Source of the DNA: Onchocerca volvulus
Lineage: Eukaryota; Nematoda; Chromadorea; Rhabditida; Onchocercidae
Assembly: GCA_000499405.2 (NCBI GenBank)
Contig: HG738136.1
Span: 1,165,274 to 1,229,273 of the forward strand
DNA length: 64,000 nucleotides
Direction: 5' to 3'
The notes beneath the pieces were generated by a model. The model searched no databases and had not been told where the DNA came from. It was given only the letters and a program-made list of their open reading frames with translations. Below are positions 40,808 to 54,284 of this stretch, one piece after another. The position numbers were made by a program, and so were the translations under genes. Numbering within the stretch: the first letter of the stretch is position 1; each line of letters opens with the position of its first letter.

Positions 40808-42259
40808 GTCACGTATGCAAAATATGCAATTATTCTTTTTTTTTTTGTTCCATGAATAGAACGAACAATACATCTAATTCTCTTCAATCAATCAATCACT
40901 CAATAATTTCGCGAGATTTATTACAGTTTTTGATAGATCAAAAGTTTTGGCTCGAAAAAAACATCATCAATAGCAATAGCAAGATTTGCAAAAAAAAAAT
41001 AAACTTACTAGTAAATTTGAAATAGTACGGATAATAGTAAAAATTAAAATTTTCAAGAGCAAAGGTCAAGCAATAGTAGGACAAGATTGAAACTACAAAA
41101 TATCAATTCAGATCAATTCACGAATATTGATTATTTCATTTAAGCAAATTTTCTAGTTTTGTCGATAAAATTCGATCATTTAATTTGTTGATTTAGTAAG
41201 GCTCAGGCTAATCAGCCAAGATGATTTTATGGCGAATTCAGAAGTAATGAAATTTAAATTAATTGGAAGACTCGTAGAAGGAATAGCTATAACTGATCGT
41301 AGTACTGATAATTCTAAGATATTTTGAAAACAAAACTTTGCTGATAAATCTTCATGATTATGAATTTATCAGTAGCAGATAGAGACAGCTTTATTAGCTA
41401 ATATGGATGAAAAAAAAAATTTTTTTTTTCGGAACGTTTATTTTTTCAAAACCATTTAATTTTGACATTTCTTTCGAAAAAAAGTTTTTTTTTTACCTTT
41501 ATTCGCAAAATTTTTGAAAAAAAAATTCTAAATAAACTTTTTTATGTAAACAAAGACAATAAATTAACAGAATACACATTTCATCCAAAAAAAAACTTGC
41601 AAACATCACCTGTCTGCTGAAAAAAAAAATTTTAAATCCGGAAAATTTTTATTTTTTCAAATACTAGAAAAAAACATTCCAAAAATTCAAATAATTTTGA
41701 TAAATACTTTACTTTTACATTTTTTTGTATTTGATAAATGGAAACTTTTATAAGCTGTTAGAGTGATATTCAAAAAGATATCTAATAAAAAGATAACAGA
41801 TAGCAATTCTTATCGAAGAATTTTTTTTTTTCGTTTTAAAATTAATTTGAAAAATTTTTTCGCTATGATAAATAAACCTGTGAAAGTAGAAGGACGAAAT
41901 TTTCACTATAAATTTAGAAAAATATTTTTTTTTTTCTTCGTAAGTCAAAAATTTATTTTAAAAATTTTGTTTAAAAATTTTGCAAAAAATAATCCAGCAT
42001 ATATTTGAAGAAATATAAGAAATTCAGATATCGATTTGCAAAATTTAAAAGTAAAAAACGCGGCACCATTTTACAATAAAATGATACTCGAAATGCTGCA
42101 ATAAAACTAAGCTTATATGAATTAGTACATTAAAAATATGTATTTCTTAAAAAAAAAAAAAAAAAAAGAAAAAATTGAAAAATTTAAAATCCGCAAAAAA
42201 ATGAGAAGATTTTAAAATAGGAACTAATAAAATTTGAAAATGAAATAAAGAGCCAGTAA

Positions 42260-42464
42260 TAACAGGATCAAAAGAATATAACAAAAATGATAGGCGGCGA
42301 TTTGAAACATTTGTTTCGTTTGAACTAAATGGCTGCAAAAGAGACAGAAGACGAGGAAAAGGGCCGCGATTAGAGGTCGAGAAAATTGGCCAATCGTCGG
42401 TTTTCGAGATTTTTACACCATCAAATGCAGACATCGAATCATCCTGCAGCTGTAGCAAAACCAT
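42260..42464 (-). CDS. Hypothetical ATG-initiated frame, unrecognised
   Basis: From the ATG at 42464, about 65 codons of balanced composition (Asp, Ser, Thr, Arg, Pro, Trp) read in sequence locally richer in G+C than the surroundings. The frame then drifts into poly-Phe. It could be the first exon of an unrecognised gene; CTTTTGCAG inside is acceptor-like. No domain is recognised. Confidence 0.18.
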
Positions 42465-43693
42465 TTACACCAAATATCCAATCCATATGACACTAATTAG
42501 TTTGTTCCAACTTTTCCAACTTTATCATCATCATCTTTGCTCTCGATCTTGACCTTTAATTTCTGCTGGATATTTCGATCACTTTTTTAAATTAATTACT
42601 AGTTAATTGTTGATTGAATTTGAAGCTAAGATTATCATAAATGAATTATGTAAAATAATGAATTTGAAAAACAGAAAGAAAAATTACATTAAATTGAAGA
42701 ATATTCGATGATTTGGTAAAAGGACATTTCGATCAATATTCTAAACATTGACTAATTTTTGATCATTTAGAGCTCTACAGTTGTCATGAATGAATTATGC
42801 AAAAAAATGAATTTAAAAAGGAACCTTTGATAAGCAAGTAAAAATATTCGATATTTTGATAATTAAGTTCCTCTGATAATATAGCATGCTATAATTGTTT
42901 TTAAAAGAATTTACAGAAATCTAAAACGCTTTTCACTGTAGAATGAAAAAGAATGAAACGAATAAATTTGAAATTTGAAATCATTTGATCATCAAAATCG
43001 ACAAATTTCGAAGAAAAAATTTGTCGATTTTTACCATCATCTTTTATCCAGAGAATATTTTTAAAAAAATTCATCAGTAAAGCCAAACACTAGGAATTAA
43101 ATACTCAAATTAATAAAATAGATAGCCTAGTCTAGAAGAACAAAGCTATGCTTGAAAAATTTAATAACTAATATCTAAAATTTTGGTTTTACCAATTTTT
43201 TTAATGATTCTTCAAAAATTGAACATATCTGCTCGATAAATTAATTTATTATAAATGAAATTTTGAAATTTAATTACGTAAAATAGAATTAAATAAAATT
43301 ATACCACAGAAAAAATTAAATTTTTGACGATAATTTTGCAAAGAAATAATTTCGATTTTTCACTAAATTATCAATTTCAGTTCACAAAAAAATGCAGAAT
43401 GAAATCATTCATGAATTCTTCTAAAAAAAACAATTGATAAGTTGTAAAATTGGATATGATATGTCACAAAAGTGATTTGTCACCATTGGAAAAAAAGAAG
43501 CTTCAGCTCGGGAATTTATAAATAAATGGATAATAATTGATTAATATCAAATAGATATAATTTATAAAGACTGCAATTATAAATTATTTGCTAAATAGAC
43601 CTATACATAAAATTGAATTTTCCAAATCAAGAATTAAAATTTAAATTTAGAAGATAAAAAAAAAAAAAAAAAAAAAAAACGATTCCTTTTTTT

Positions 43694-44081
43694 NTGATAC
43701 ACAAATTAGCTTTTGTAATCGGACAACTTTGCCTATTTTTTTTTTTTTGTCTTTTAATTTTTTTAATGCTAATTTTTCAACTAGCATTTTAATAGATCTT
43801 GAAGAGTCAAATATTTTTCGCGCAAAAATGTTAACACCTCTCATGACATATGACTTTTTTTTCTAATTTATTTAAATTTTTTAAATTTTCAAAAAAAAAA
43901 ATTGTAAAATTCATATAGATTGTAATGAATAATGTTGTAATTATTCAATTTACCGAGAAATGTGTAATTCAATTTTCGATCTCAAATTANGCTAGTTGAA
44001 AAATTAGCATTAAAAAAATTAAAGGACAAAAAAAAAATAGGCAAAGTTTTCCGACTACAATGGCTAAGTTGTGTATCATCT
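43694..44081. repeat. Long inverted repeat with a 205-nt spacer
   Basis: The left arm (about 43695-43785) and right arm (about 43991-44081) are reverse complements with scattered differences. Shared blocks include TGATACACAA, ACTTTGCCTATTTTTT and AATGCTAATTTTTCAACTAGC. The two N bases of the window fall at 43694 and 43990, at arm borders. It could be a foldback transposon or an assembly artefact. Confidence 0.85.
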
Positions 44082-44647
44082 TTCAAAGGCATTCATAAAA
44101 GCTTAAAAGTCATATCAAACTTATCCAAATTTACGACAAATACTACGTTTATCGCAATTTTATTCGCAAAAGAAATTAGTATTTTTTTTTTTTTTTTTTT
44201 GATTGGTGTATCAAACTTTTTTCGCAAAACAGGAAATGAAATCATTGTTGAAATAGTTCAAATTCATTTCACTGATCAGAATAGCGTAAATCAGTTTTTC
44301 TTTTTTTTTTTCTTTTTTCAATTCAAAAAAGAAACATGAGAATGGAGAGACGATGCGATTTCATGCTTCAAAGGATATTCTCATTTGAATTTTTTCACTT
44401 AAATTTAAAATTTTCTCAAATCCTTTATTTGAATTTTTGCTCTTAATTTTTGCTTTTCATTCAATTAGTACATTGACAGCGGCAATGAAAAATTGTCGCA
44501 GAGTTTGAAATATGAATTAATTTGCCTAAATTATAACATACGATAATTTCGCTTGACTGAATTTGCATCAAAAATATGATGAATTATAAATCGAAAAAGA
44601 ATGAAATTTAATTTTTCTTAAAAAGAGTACTAAAAGGAAAACCACAA

Positions 44648-44797
44648 ACCACATGTGGAAATAATCTGCTATCTGGAAAAAATATAATCATTAGAATGAT
44701 CAAATTAATTGCTTTAAACAAAACCACATGTGGAAATAATCTGCTATCTGGAAAAAATATAATCATTAGAATGATCAAATTAATTGCTTTAAACAAA
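44648..44797. repeat. Two-copy tandem duplication, 75-bp unit
   Basis: A 75-nt unit starting ACCACATGTGGAAATAATCT is repeated at 44648 and 44723 with essentially no differences, so the duplication is recent. Confidence 0.95.
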
Positions 44798-45059
44798 TTA
44801 AAGAAATAGGAAATGGATATTTCTTCGGGGAAAGTTTTTTTTTTTTTTTTTCTATCGGAGGATCATTAAATAGCTCATGTTTTATCTTCTACTGCTTCAA
44901 TTTGATCAATTATTAGTGATATCTAATCGATAAATGAGAAATTGATTGCGATTAATAAGAAAATTTTATCGAAAAATCGCTAACTTAAAAATAGCTTAAA
45001 TTTTAATTCTTAAAAACAAAAAATAAGTCTCTTTGATTTAACTTTACTGAAAGAAATAT

Positions 45060-45254
45060 ATGAATGGAAATATGATTGATGCAATCAGTGATAAAATGGA
45101 AAACTACACCATATGCGAAATTTTGTCACTTTTTTTGATTATTGGAGAAATTGATCCGATCATAACAAAATTGCAATTCGCATTGATAGATGATGACAAA
45201 TTTCGCAAATATAAAATTCCAAATTTGAAAAGTTTATTTTGTCCTCATTCTTGA
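45060..45254 (+). CDS. Hypothetical 64-codon frame, unrecognised
   Basis: ATG-initiated frame with mixed polar and hydrophobic residues ending CPHS-stop. It has no splice context or recognised domain, and it is as likely to be chance as coding. Confidence 0.12.
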   Translation: MNGNMIDAISDKMENYTICEILSLFLIIGEIDPIITKLQFALIDDDKFRKYKIPNLKSLFCPHS

Positions 45255-46120
45255 AATAATACATCAAAGAAATGTATAAAAAAAGAAAAAGCCTGATTCT
45301 AATTGCATTTGAAAAATATTCGAAATGAAATTTGAACAGATGAACTAAATTTGATATATGGAAAAAATGAAGAAATGATAATAATCAATTATCTTGATTG
45401 ATGATGATGCAACAATAACAGAGTGGATAATGATAGTAATTATGATAATTAGTGATATAGTGATGATCAAGTATAGTTAATTATATATTTGTAATAATGG
45501 CAATATTCTTAATAATGATCGTTTATTGGTGATTTTTTTTTTTTTTTTTTTGAAACGCACCACTAATATGATCATTAATGAAATTATTGATCAATAATTT
45601 TCTAATTACTTTCTAAATTACTGATCAATAATTATATTTGCAGTTGCTAGTAAATAATTTTTCAATGATCAACAAGATGAAAAAAATTTGTTTTTTTTTT
45701 TTTTTTTTTTTAAGATGACATAATCAAAGAGAAAATGCCATCAGAATTCATTTCGATTCTTGACAATCTCTTCATTGAAAAACATTTTCGCCCATATTAA
45801 CGACGTCTGTCGCCCAATTTGTCCAGTATGTCACCTGACATGCTGGTCAATATGCTCATTTTTATTTAACATGGTCTCTAAAGGAATGTTAAGGGTCAAG
45901 AATGGTACATTATAGTCAATTTGTTGACTGAATTACTCGAATAATATAGAAGAAAGAAAAGACAAGGCCAAATGACCTTGAGAAGCAATTTCTCGACCGT
46001 CAAAATGCACCTCAACATTTTAATGTTGACAGGAAAAATGAATGATGTCTGTCCATTTATTTGCTCAAATGACTGGTCAGTCGTTTATTTTTACAATTAT
46101 CTTCAAATATTGAATCAAAA

Positions 46121-46811
46121 TTTTCAACATGGATTTTTTTTTTGTCAAAAACATAAATTTAACAGAAATTTTAGAACTGGTCATTTTATTTACTATTTAC
46201 AAAAGTTCAGCTACAAGTATTCGTCTGGTCATTTTATTTACTGTTTACAAAAGTTCAGCTACAAGTATTCGTCAAATATATTCGCTTTTCAATCTTTTTT
46301 TCTTGAAATCTAAAGAGACTTAACTCGCTAGAATTGTTTGATTAACGCGTTGAAAATATTTTAATAATTAGCAAATATGAGTTTTCAACAAAGTTCATCA
46401 TCTTTAATTACATTTTAGGTACATTTTTTTGAAGAAATACTCAACCATTTTTGTATATTTGGAAAATTTTCAACATGGATTTTTTTTTTGTCAAAAACAC
46501 AAATTTAACAGAAATTTTAGAACTGGTCATTTTATTTACTATTTACAAAAGTTCAGCTACAAGTATTCGTCTGGTCATTTTATTTACTATTTACAAAAGT
46601 TCAGCTACAAGTATTCGTCAAATATATTCGCTTTTCAATCTTTTTTTTTTGAAATCTAAAGAGACTTAACTCGCTAGAATTGTTTGAGTAACGCGTTAAA
46701 AATATTTTAATAATTAGCAAATATGAGTTTTCAACAAAGTTCATCATTTTTAATTACGTTTTAGGTACATTTTTTTGAAGAAATATTCAACCATTTTTGT
46801 ATATTTGGAAT
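46121..46811. repeat. Nested tandem duplication, 346-bp unit with internal 48-bp duplication
   Basis: The block 46121-46466 is repeated at 46467-46811 with few differences. Inside each copy a 48-nt unit beginning CTGGTCATTTTATTTAC is itself present twice (46177 and 46225 in copy 1). The 48-nt duplication therefore preceded the 346-nt one. Open frames crossing the block are by-products. Confidence 0.95.
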
Positions 46812-49800
46812 TTTAAATCGGAAAAAAATTGGAATGAAATTGATTCAGATTCAATGAAGATTTGAGTTTCAATTTATCAAGCCTAATCGACTTATATAGT
46901 TACGATTAAAATCGAGCTTATGACTAATTCACCGTTTTTGTTTAATTTGTTAATTAAGAGTTTTTAAAACAGATTTCTTTGCTTTGAAATCTACTCAAAC
47001 TCAAATTAGTAAATAAGGTAAAATAAAAAATATGGGTTTAACATTATTAACAATTATTATTATTAATAAAATTAAACAATTATTGTCAATAAAATTATGT
47101 AGACAAATGATTCATTTACAATTAAGGATAGATTTATTTCAATTTAATAAGTTTCTTAACTTATTAGCAAATGAAATGAATTCGAGACTAGTGGGCCCAA
47201 AACTGATCTAAATCAAGTATATCAGAAATGATATTTGAAATTTATACATTTGGAAATGAATTTTAAGCCATAAATTTCAAGTAAATGTTTAGCATTATGA
47301 AAAAACTAAAAATTCTCAATAAAGGAAAATGATGTAATAGTTTCTTTTTGTTCGCAAAATTGGGCCAAAAAAAAAAAGAGCTCTTGACCATTCTTGACAA
47401 AAATGTTTCAGCAAAAATCAGCCCGAAAATGAGGAAGTTACATTTTCATTCAGCAAAATAAATTTTAATAATTTGAAAAAAACTACCATTTTCAAAAAAG
47501 TTGAAATTTTCGATGACTTCAATTCTTTTAAAAAATCGTCTTTTTCAAATCTTTTGAATGAAAATTTCAATAATTTTCCGTCCAATGATTATGTCTATTT
47601 TACCTTTCAAAAAATTTGATAATTTAATTGCATTTCCAAAAGAAGAGATATTCTTTTGGCATATAGAGAAAAAAATTGTAATTAACCCATTTGGGCGACA
47701 ATTGATGTGTATTTGATTAAAAATTTGATTATGCAATTAAATAAAACAGAATTAGGTAAAATTGTTGTCAAGTCATTAAGCGTTTACCACAAATGAAATT
47801 TCATTAATTTTCTCGACAAAATTTACTGACATCAATAAAATATTATGAATAAATTTTTAACTTATTTTTTGTTAAAACTTTAACTTAATTTAAAATTATC
47901 AAATCATTTATTTTTTTTTTTTGTGTGTGACCTAAGCAATAATTGAATTCAATAAAAATTTTATGGAAACATTCCACAGAATTTTTAAGTAATCAATTTG
48001 ATAAATGAATAAATTATTGCCTCAACGATTTATTCTTATTTTTAGTTGTGATTTATTGTATAATTTTGTCAGAAATAAACAGTAATTTTCTATTAAAAAA
48101 AAAAAAAAATTGTAATTTTTTCAAATTTTTTTTCTTTTTTTTTTTCGGCTTATTTTGACATTTTGAAAAAAAAAAAAAAAAGTGCTTCAAAATGGTGACG
48201 ACAATAACAACAACTTTTTTGATGTGACAAAATGTATTGTACATCGATAGATAATGTCAAGTGAGGAGCAAAAATGCTGCTTTGTCTACGACAACTTGAT
48301 GACAACATTTGGTCAATTAAAAATTTTCCGATTTTGGAATTTTAATGCTATGAATCATATTCTCTATGTCAATGAATTGAAATAATAAAAAAAAAAAAAA
48401 AAAGAATTTTCATGATGCAAATTAAGCGGAAATAAATTAATTATCAGCAATTTCCGGGTTATGATTATCATAAAATTCCTGGAAGAAAAAAAAACGGAAG
48501 GAAATCAAAGTAGAAAACTATTTCACTGTTTTTTTTTGCATTTCAATTAATCAAAAATGAAATTGGTTAATGCAAAATGATAATTGTTGTTATTTCGATT
48601 TCTCTAAAGAAAATCACAAATTATCATCAGTATTAAAAAAAGATTCTTGAAATATATCAATGATTTAACAGATATTTTTGATTGAATGTAAATTTGATTT
48701 GTTTTATTGATTAATTTGCCAAGTTTATTTACATTTCATAATCCAGACAAGCAAAAGAGAGGCTTTTAAAATTTTTGATCTAAAAAAAAAGATGAAGCAA
48801 ATAATTTTAACAAATATTTATTTTTTCGAAAACGATGAAAGAAACGGATTAATAATTTGTTAAAAAGGTTGCTGTAAAATTCATCATTGAATTAATTTTT
48901 AAATATTAATAATGCTGAAAAAGAATTTTTAACAAAATTCACTTAAAAATCATGAATTAATAAATTTTTGAAAATATATTCATTAAATTACAAGATATAT
49001 GGAGAATTATTGAAGATTTATATATGGTAATATTATGCTGCACAAATAAAAGTATGAAATCTGATGATTGTATGATGCATCGATACAGCAATAACGATAA
49101 TTAAATTCAAATTATTGCAAAATTGATGTTCAAATGAAGGTTAAAATTAAAATTCTGAATATCAATAAGATTGCAAAAATAGTATTTGATAGAGCGGAAA
49201 TAAACTTGAATGATTATCGTGAAGTTTTACTGCGTCAATTTATACGCAAAATATTTCAGTACTCATTTGTTTAAGTAAAAATTTTTGTAATAAAAGTTCA
49301 AATATTAATTAAAAACAAATTCAAATTCCTCGACAAATGTGACAACATTCAATCGATGGTAAATAAATAGGAGAAAAAAAAGAAGTGCAAAGGGTCAATT
49401 TTATGACCTTGACCTAAACATTGTCATTTTATTCGAAAGAGATAAGTACCACCAATTTAGAGAATTCTAGGTAAGAAAGGGACTGTTTTTTTTTTTTTTT
49501 TTTTTTTTTTTTCAAGAACCATTTTGAAATTTCATTCATTATAACATTTAGCATCCTTTTTTCAACTTTTAAATCACTTTCAAATTAACAATACTTCTCA
49601 AAAATTTCAATTTTTTTTTGCATGGAAATTTTAACAAATTTAAAAAATTTTCAAAAAAAAAAAAAAAAAAAAGCAAAAATAAAAAAATAAAATTATTTGA
49701 TGATGTAATGATAAATTTCTCATCTCATCATTCATCTTATGCTTGATCAATCTTGCGATTTAATTTTTCTTCTTTTTTTTTCCTTTTTTTTTTCCAATAA

Positions 49801-50417
49801 AGTTGTCTTATTTATTCGCCGAAGAATACCTGCTTTAGTTTCCTGTTCTGGCAATGTCGTAATGATGACAATTTAATTTATTTCAAATACTTTCGCAAAT
49901 CATCCATTCCTCTCACCTTGTCATCAAACGATTGAAAACATATGACACCAAACCTAAACACCTGCCCTACCAATCATCCAATTCTTATCATTGCTATCAT
50001 TTCATTTTACCTTTCTCTCAACTGTCTATCTCAAAAATTATCGAAGAATTTTTGGAAAAAATTATTTCATTGTTTGTTACAATCAATATAAATTCAACTA
50101 ACAATCAATATTTTCGTTCTTACTTTACTTGTCGCTATTTAATTCGTTGTTAACATTTCTCGAATGATTTTGCTTGAAAATTTGTTGATTCAAATTTTTG
50201 ATTGTTTAAAATTCAAAAAATTCATTATTTCTATTGTTATTTTTTGAGTTTTGAGATATTAGATACTTGTATATTTCAATCTTTAAATGGTAATATTTTG
50301 CAGGAATTGAAATCAACTATTCGCAAAAAAATTAGCATATATTTTTGGAACATAAAATTGTCGGACTAGAAAGGCCCTTTTTTTTTTCCTTTTTTTTTTT
50401 TTTTTTTTAATCCAAAA

Positions 50418-53400
50418 ATGAATGATAAGAAAATGGAAGAAGAAACAAACGTTATTCGAGCTGATATTTGTTCCACAATCCGAAATGGATTACTGGAAAT
50501 GATGATCAATTCCGCCAAACAAAAACAAGCATCAATCAATAATACATCATCATCGATTGATTTGAAAATTCGAATTAAAGCTGAATTTCGTGGTGAAAAA
50601 TTTTGTTTTGAAATGCATCGACCAGTTATGTTTGATGAATTGCAAATGCATTTAAATTCGCGATGTAAGCTGAAATTAAATATTTACTATACTCTGCGTA
50701 ATCATGAGCTAATTGTACCGATACGAAATCAGCTGGAGCTAGATCGTGCAATTGAATTGGTTGATTTGGATCGTACGTTACGTCAACGAAGCTTACGTCT
50801 ACTCCTATCCAGATATCAACCGGATAATCGATTATCAACATTGATCACATGCTCACCAATTCCGGATGCATCTGGAACTTTTTCAGTTCAACCGTCGAGA
50901 ATTATTGAGGTTGTTTTTTTTTTCATTGTATTAATAAAATTTTTTTTGAAGATAATAATAAGTTGCTGGGAAATTTAATTTAAAATAGCTATTTTAAAAC
51001 TCTTTACTTTTCAAAAAAAAAAAAGAATGATCTTAATCTTGTTTTTAGCATATCAATAAAAAATATGCTTTAAAAGTTTACAAAATTCAAATTCATTTCT
51101 TTATACGATCAATCATTCATTTAATCGTTTGTTTGGCATGTTATGTGAACAGATTCATTTTTAAACCAATATTTCTGATAATAAAAATCATTTCAGTAAC
51201 TTGATTTTTTAATCTGAAGTAAAGTCTTATGATAACAATGGGACATTGATAAGACATTTAAAAATAGAAAAATTACGTAGACGAGACAAAAAATGATAAG
51301 TTGAAAATATTGACGATCAAAAATGATGTTTAAATAATCAGAAATTAGCGCAGAATATTTTCAATGTTATGATAAAGTTCAGAAGATTTGAAAAGTGTTT
51401 TAAATATTGGCAAGATAATCATTTCTTTCTTTTGCATTTGTTATACCAGATTAATTAATTAAATTAAATTTACATGGTCTTAGGAATTATTGCCAAAAAT
51501 ACATATATAATATTTGCTCTGTCATCAAAAATATGTTGAAATGAAGTTATGAAATCTCGCTGTTCGAATTTTCAATTCAAATATCAGAATTAAGTTCCAG
51601 TTTTTTAATATAATTTTTCCTGTTAGAAATATTTGACGAAACTAGATGATGATGATTGTACTTTTTCCAGTGTTTAAAATTTCAATAAATATTTTTTTAT
51701 TAATTATTGCAACTTTAAAACGCTTATGTAATCATAATTTCAATGTAATAAAAACAACATTTCCTAATAATTTAAAAGCAAACTTTAAATTTAAAAAATG
51801 CTTGTTTTTTTTTTTAATTTAATATTTATGAAAATATGAAAAATTAATTTTGATTTACAGATTCCGTATTGGGAATGTCGTTCATCGTGTGCCAGTTCAA
51901 GTACCGGAATGATTGGTAGTTCAGCGAAAAGACAAAATAGTAGCAGTGTTAGTAGTGGTGTGGTACTTGCTGATTTCGATGAACATTCCCAGAAAGGTTC
52001 AAGTACACCATGTGCACCAACAAATTGGAAACAGGGTAAATGCATCGGTTCTGGAACATTCGGAAAAGTTTACGTATGCGTTGACGTGGATACCGGAAAA
52101 GAAGTGGCTCTGAAAAGGTTGGTTGATCATAACATTTTTTTTTTTTTGTAATATAATTGATATTTGGATAGTAATCGGCGATTCTTTTCCATATTATTTC
52201 GATGTAAAATGAAAATTTGATCAATTAGACTTGATTGAATTTTGCATACTGTCAAATCTGACAGTAAGCATTTAGTATAGCAATATATCGTAATAACGTC
52301 ATGTGATACAATGTCATACAGTATCTAGATACAGTATCACTTTTTTCTTTTGCTAATAAAATCAAATTATTTGCATTAAAAAAAAAAAAAAAAAGAAGAA
52401 AACAATCGAATAAAATGTACAACGTTTCTAATAAACTGAACTTGGAAAATTGGATTAGTAATTATTTTAGTTTTGCTATGAAAAAAAAAAAAAAAAAGAA
52501 AGACATGAAATATCATGGATGTAAACATTGCATTGTAAACATGATGGGTTTAATTTTTAAAAAAAAAAAAATTTACATTTAAATATATCTATTTACGTCT
52601 ATTACGTCTAAGATTACGTCTAACGTAGATTACGTCTATTACACTTCTAAAGTGTGTTGCGTAATATTATGATAGTTTTTTTGAAATAAGTTAACGTAAT
52701 TATCTTATGATGATATTCCCTAATTGTTAGAATTGCTTATTTGAAAAAAATTTTCTTTCGAAACAATTAAATATAAAAAAAAAAAAAAAGTGAGATAGGC
52801 TAGATTTATGCCAAAATTTGCAAAAAAAAAAAAAAAAAAAACAATTAATGATGCTTAATTTAAACGAATTTCTTATGGATTTTTGAAATTTTTAGAAAAT
52901 TCATGCATCTGTCGTACTGCAATATCAATAATAATTCATAGATAATAAGATGTAATTTATTCCGAAAAAATTTTTAATTGGAAAAAAACGAATTATACTT
53001 GAAAATTTGTTGAAGAATTGATAATTTTGTTTACAATATTTGCTTATCTAAATGAATGAATTGTTACAAACATGTGTTTAGATTTAATTAGCTAGATTTA
53101 AATTTATTTAAATTTGTCTTATGTGCATATTTTGATTAAAATTAAAAAGTTTCAGATTCAACATTTGTCGTAGTGATAAACACTTGAAGAATCATATAAT
53201 TCAGCTGGAAAATGAAATTAATTTATTAAGTACCATACAACATGATCGAATTGTTCAATATCTTGGTGCCCAACAAATCAATGATTCCATTTGTATATTT
53301 ATTGAATATATGACCGGTGGATCGGTCAAAGATTACATCGCAACTTATGGATCATTAAGTTGTGCAGTTGCAGGTAAATATACTTATCAAGTATTGCAAG

Positions 53401-54284
53401 GTTTAGAGTATTTGCATCGGAATGAAATTATTCATCGTGATATTAAACCGGCGAATATTTTACGCGATTCGAATGGAAATGTTAAAATTGGTGATTTTGG
53501 TTCGGCAAAACGGCTGCAAGCAATTTGCAGTCAACAAAGTAAGTTTTGTTTTTTTTTTTTTTGCAATTAAATTAGCAATACTTTTGAATTTTTTTTTTTA
53601 AAGTTGTTTTTTAAAAAAAGATTATTTAAAGTAAAAATTTTCTCAAATAATGTGATGAAATAAAATTTTTGAAGAAATAATCCAAATCTAACTAATTTGA
53701 ATAGAAGCAAGTAAAATTGTTGCATAATTTTTTTTTTAATTTTATCATTTAATTTTGTATTAAATGAGCTATTTCTTTTAGCATAATTAATTACTGATTA
53801 GATTTAAATTAATTATTTTATTCTAAAAATTATTTATTGTTAATTAGCGCTTTTTGTTAAAACAAATATTTCGAATTTTGTTGAGATTCGATGGAATATT
53901 TTTGAAAATTTGCCAATTAAATTAATTAAATTTTGCATTTAATTAATTTATTCACTAGCATCAACATTCATTGGTACACCAAATTATATGGCACCAGAAG
54001 TGGTACTTGGCCATACAAGACATGGTCGTAAAGCGGATATTTGGAGTGTTGGTTGTACGTTGGTTGAAATGTTGACCATGAAACCACCATGGAATAATTT
54101 GGAACCAATGGCTATCATTTTTAACATTGCTCAACATAATCCCACCTATGAATTACCGCTTGATGCTGATCCTATCTTGGCTCAACTAATCAATTGGACA
54201 TTTGAACGTGATGTTGATAAACGGCCTAGTGCTTCACAATTGCTCAACAATCTTGCATCCTATAGATTTTCGAATATTTCTTAA
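50418..54284 (+). CDS. PB1-domain MAP kinase kinase kinase, MEKK2/3 type
   Basis: Cytoplasmic Ser/Thr kinase expected to phosphorylate MAP2Ks. Exons 50418-50909, 51861-52117, 53156-53538 and 53959-54284 join in phase and give 485 residues. Residues about 48-135 form a PB1 domain with the MEKK2/3 pattern ([20 protein letters not shown]), used to dimerise with MEK5-type PB1 partners. After a short Ser-rich linker the kinase domain starts with GSGTFGKVY and VALKR (ATP lysine), then [21 protein letters not shown] (catalytic loop), GDFGSAKR (DFG), [12 protein letters not shown] (activation segment and APE) and [15 protein letters not shown]. All catalytic residues are present. It is notably shorter than vertebrate MEKK2/3 (about 620), the loss being in the PB1-kinase linker. 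The start ATG follows a long poly-T run. Sub-family assignment rests on the PB1 plus kinase pairing and is strong. Confidence 0.93.

Larger units (their letters stand above)
39221..50417. other. Large gene-poor interval
   Basis: More than 11 kb between the chondroitin synthase start and the kinase start without a recognised gene. It holds several structured repeats (separate entries), many homopolymer tracts, two ambiguous bases (43694, 43990) and scattered AT-driven open frames. Weak coding candidates are 42260-42464 (-) and 45060-45254 (+). Confidence 0.5.

Noticed and set aside
40591..41025. Overlapping frames on both strands rich in Met, His and Cys
   Set aside because: Their composition comes from the GCAT palindrome, which reads similarly on both strands.
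45972..46669. Four overlapping + strand frames repeating the same peptide
   Set aside because: By-products of the nested tandem duplication; no start or splice context.
48053..48244. - strand frame with poly-Lys and poly-Phe
   Set aside because: Generated by homopolymer tracts.
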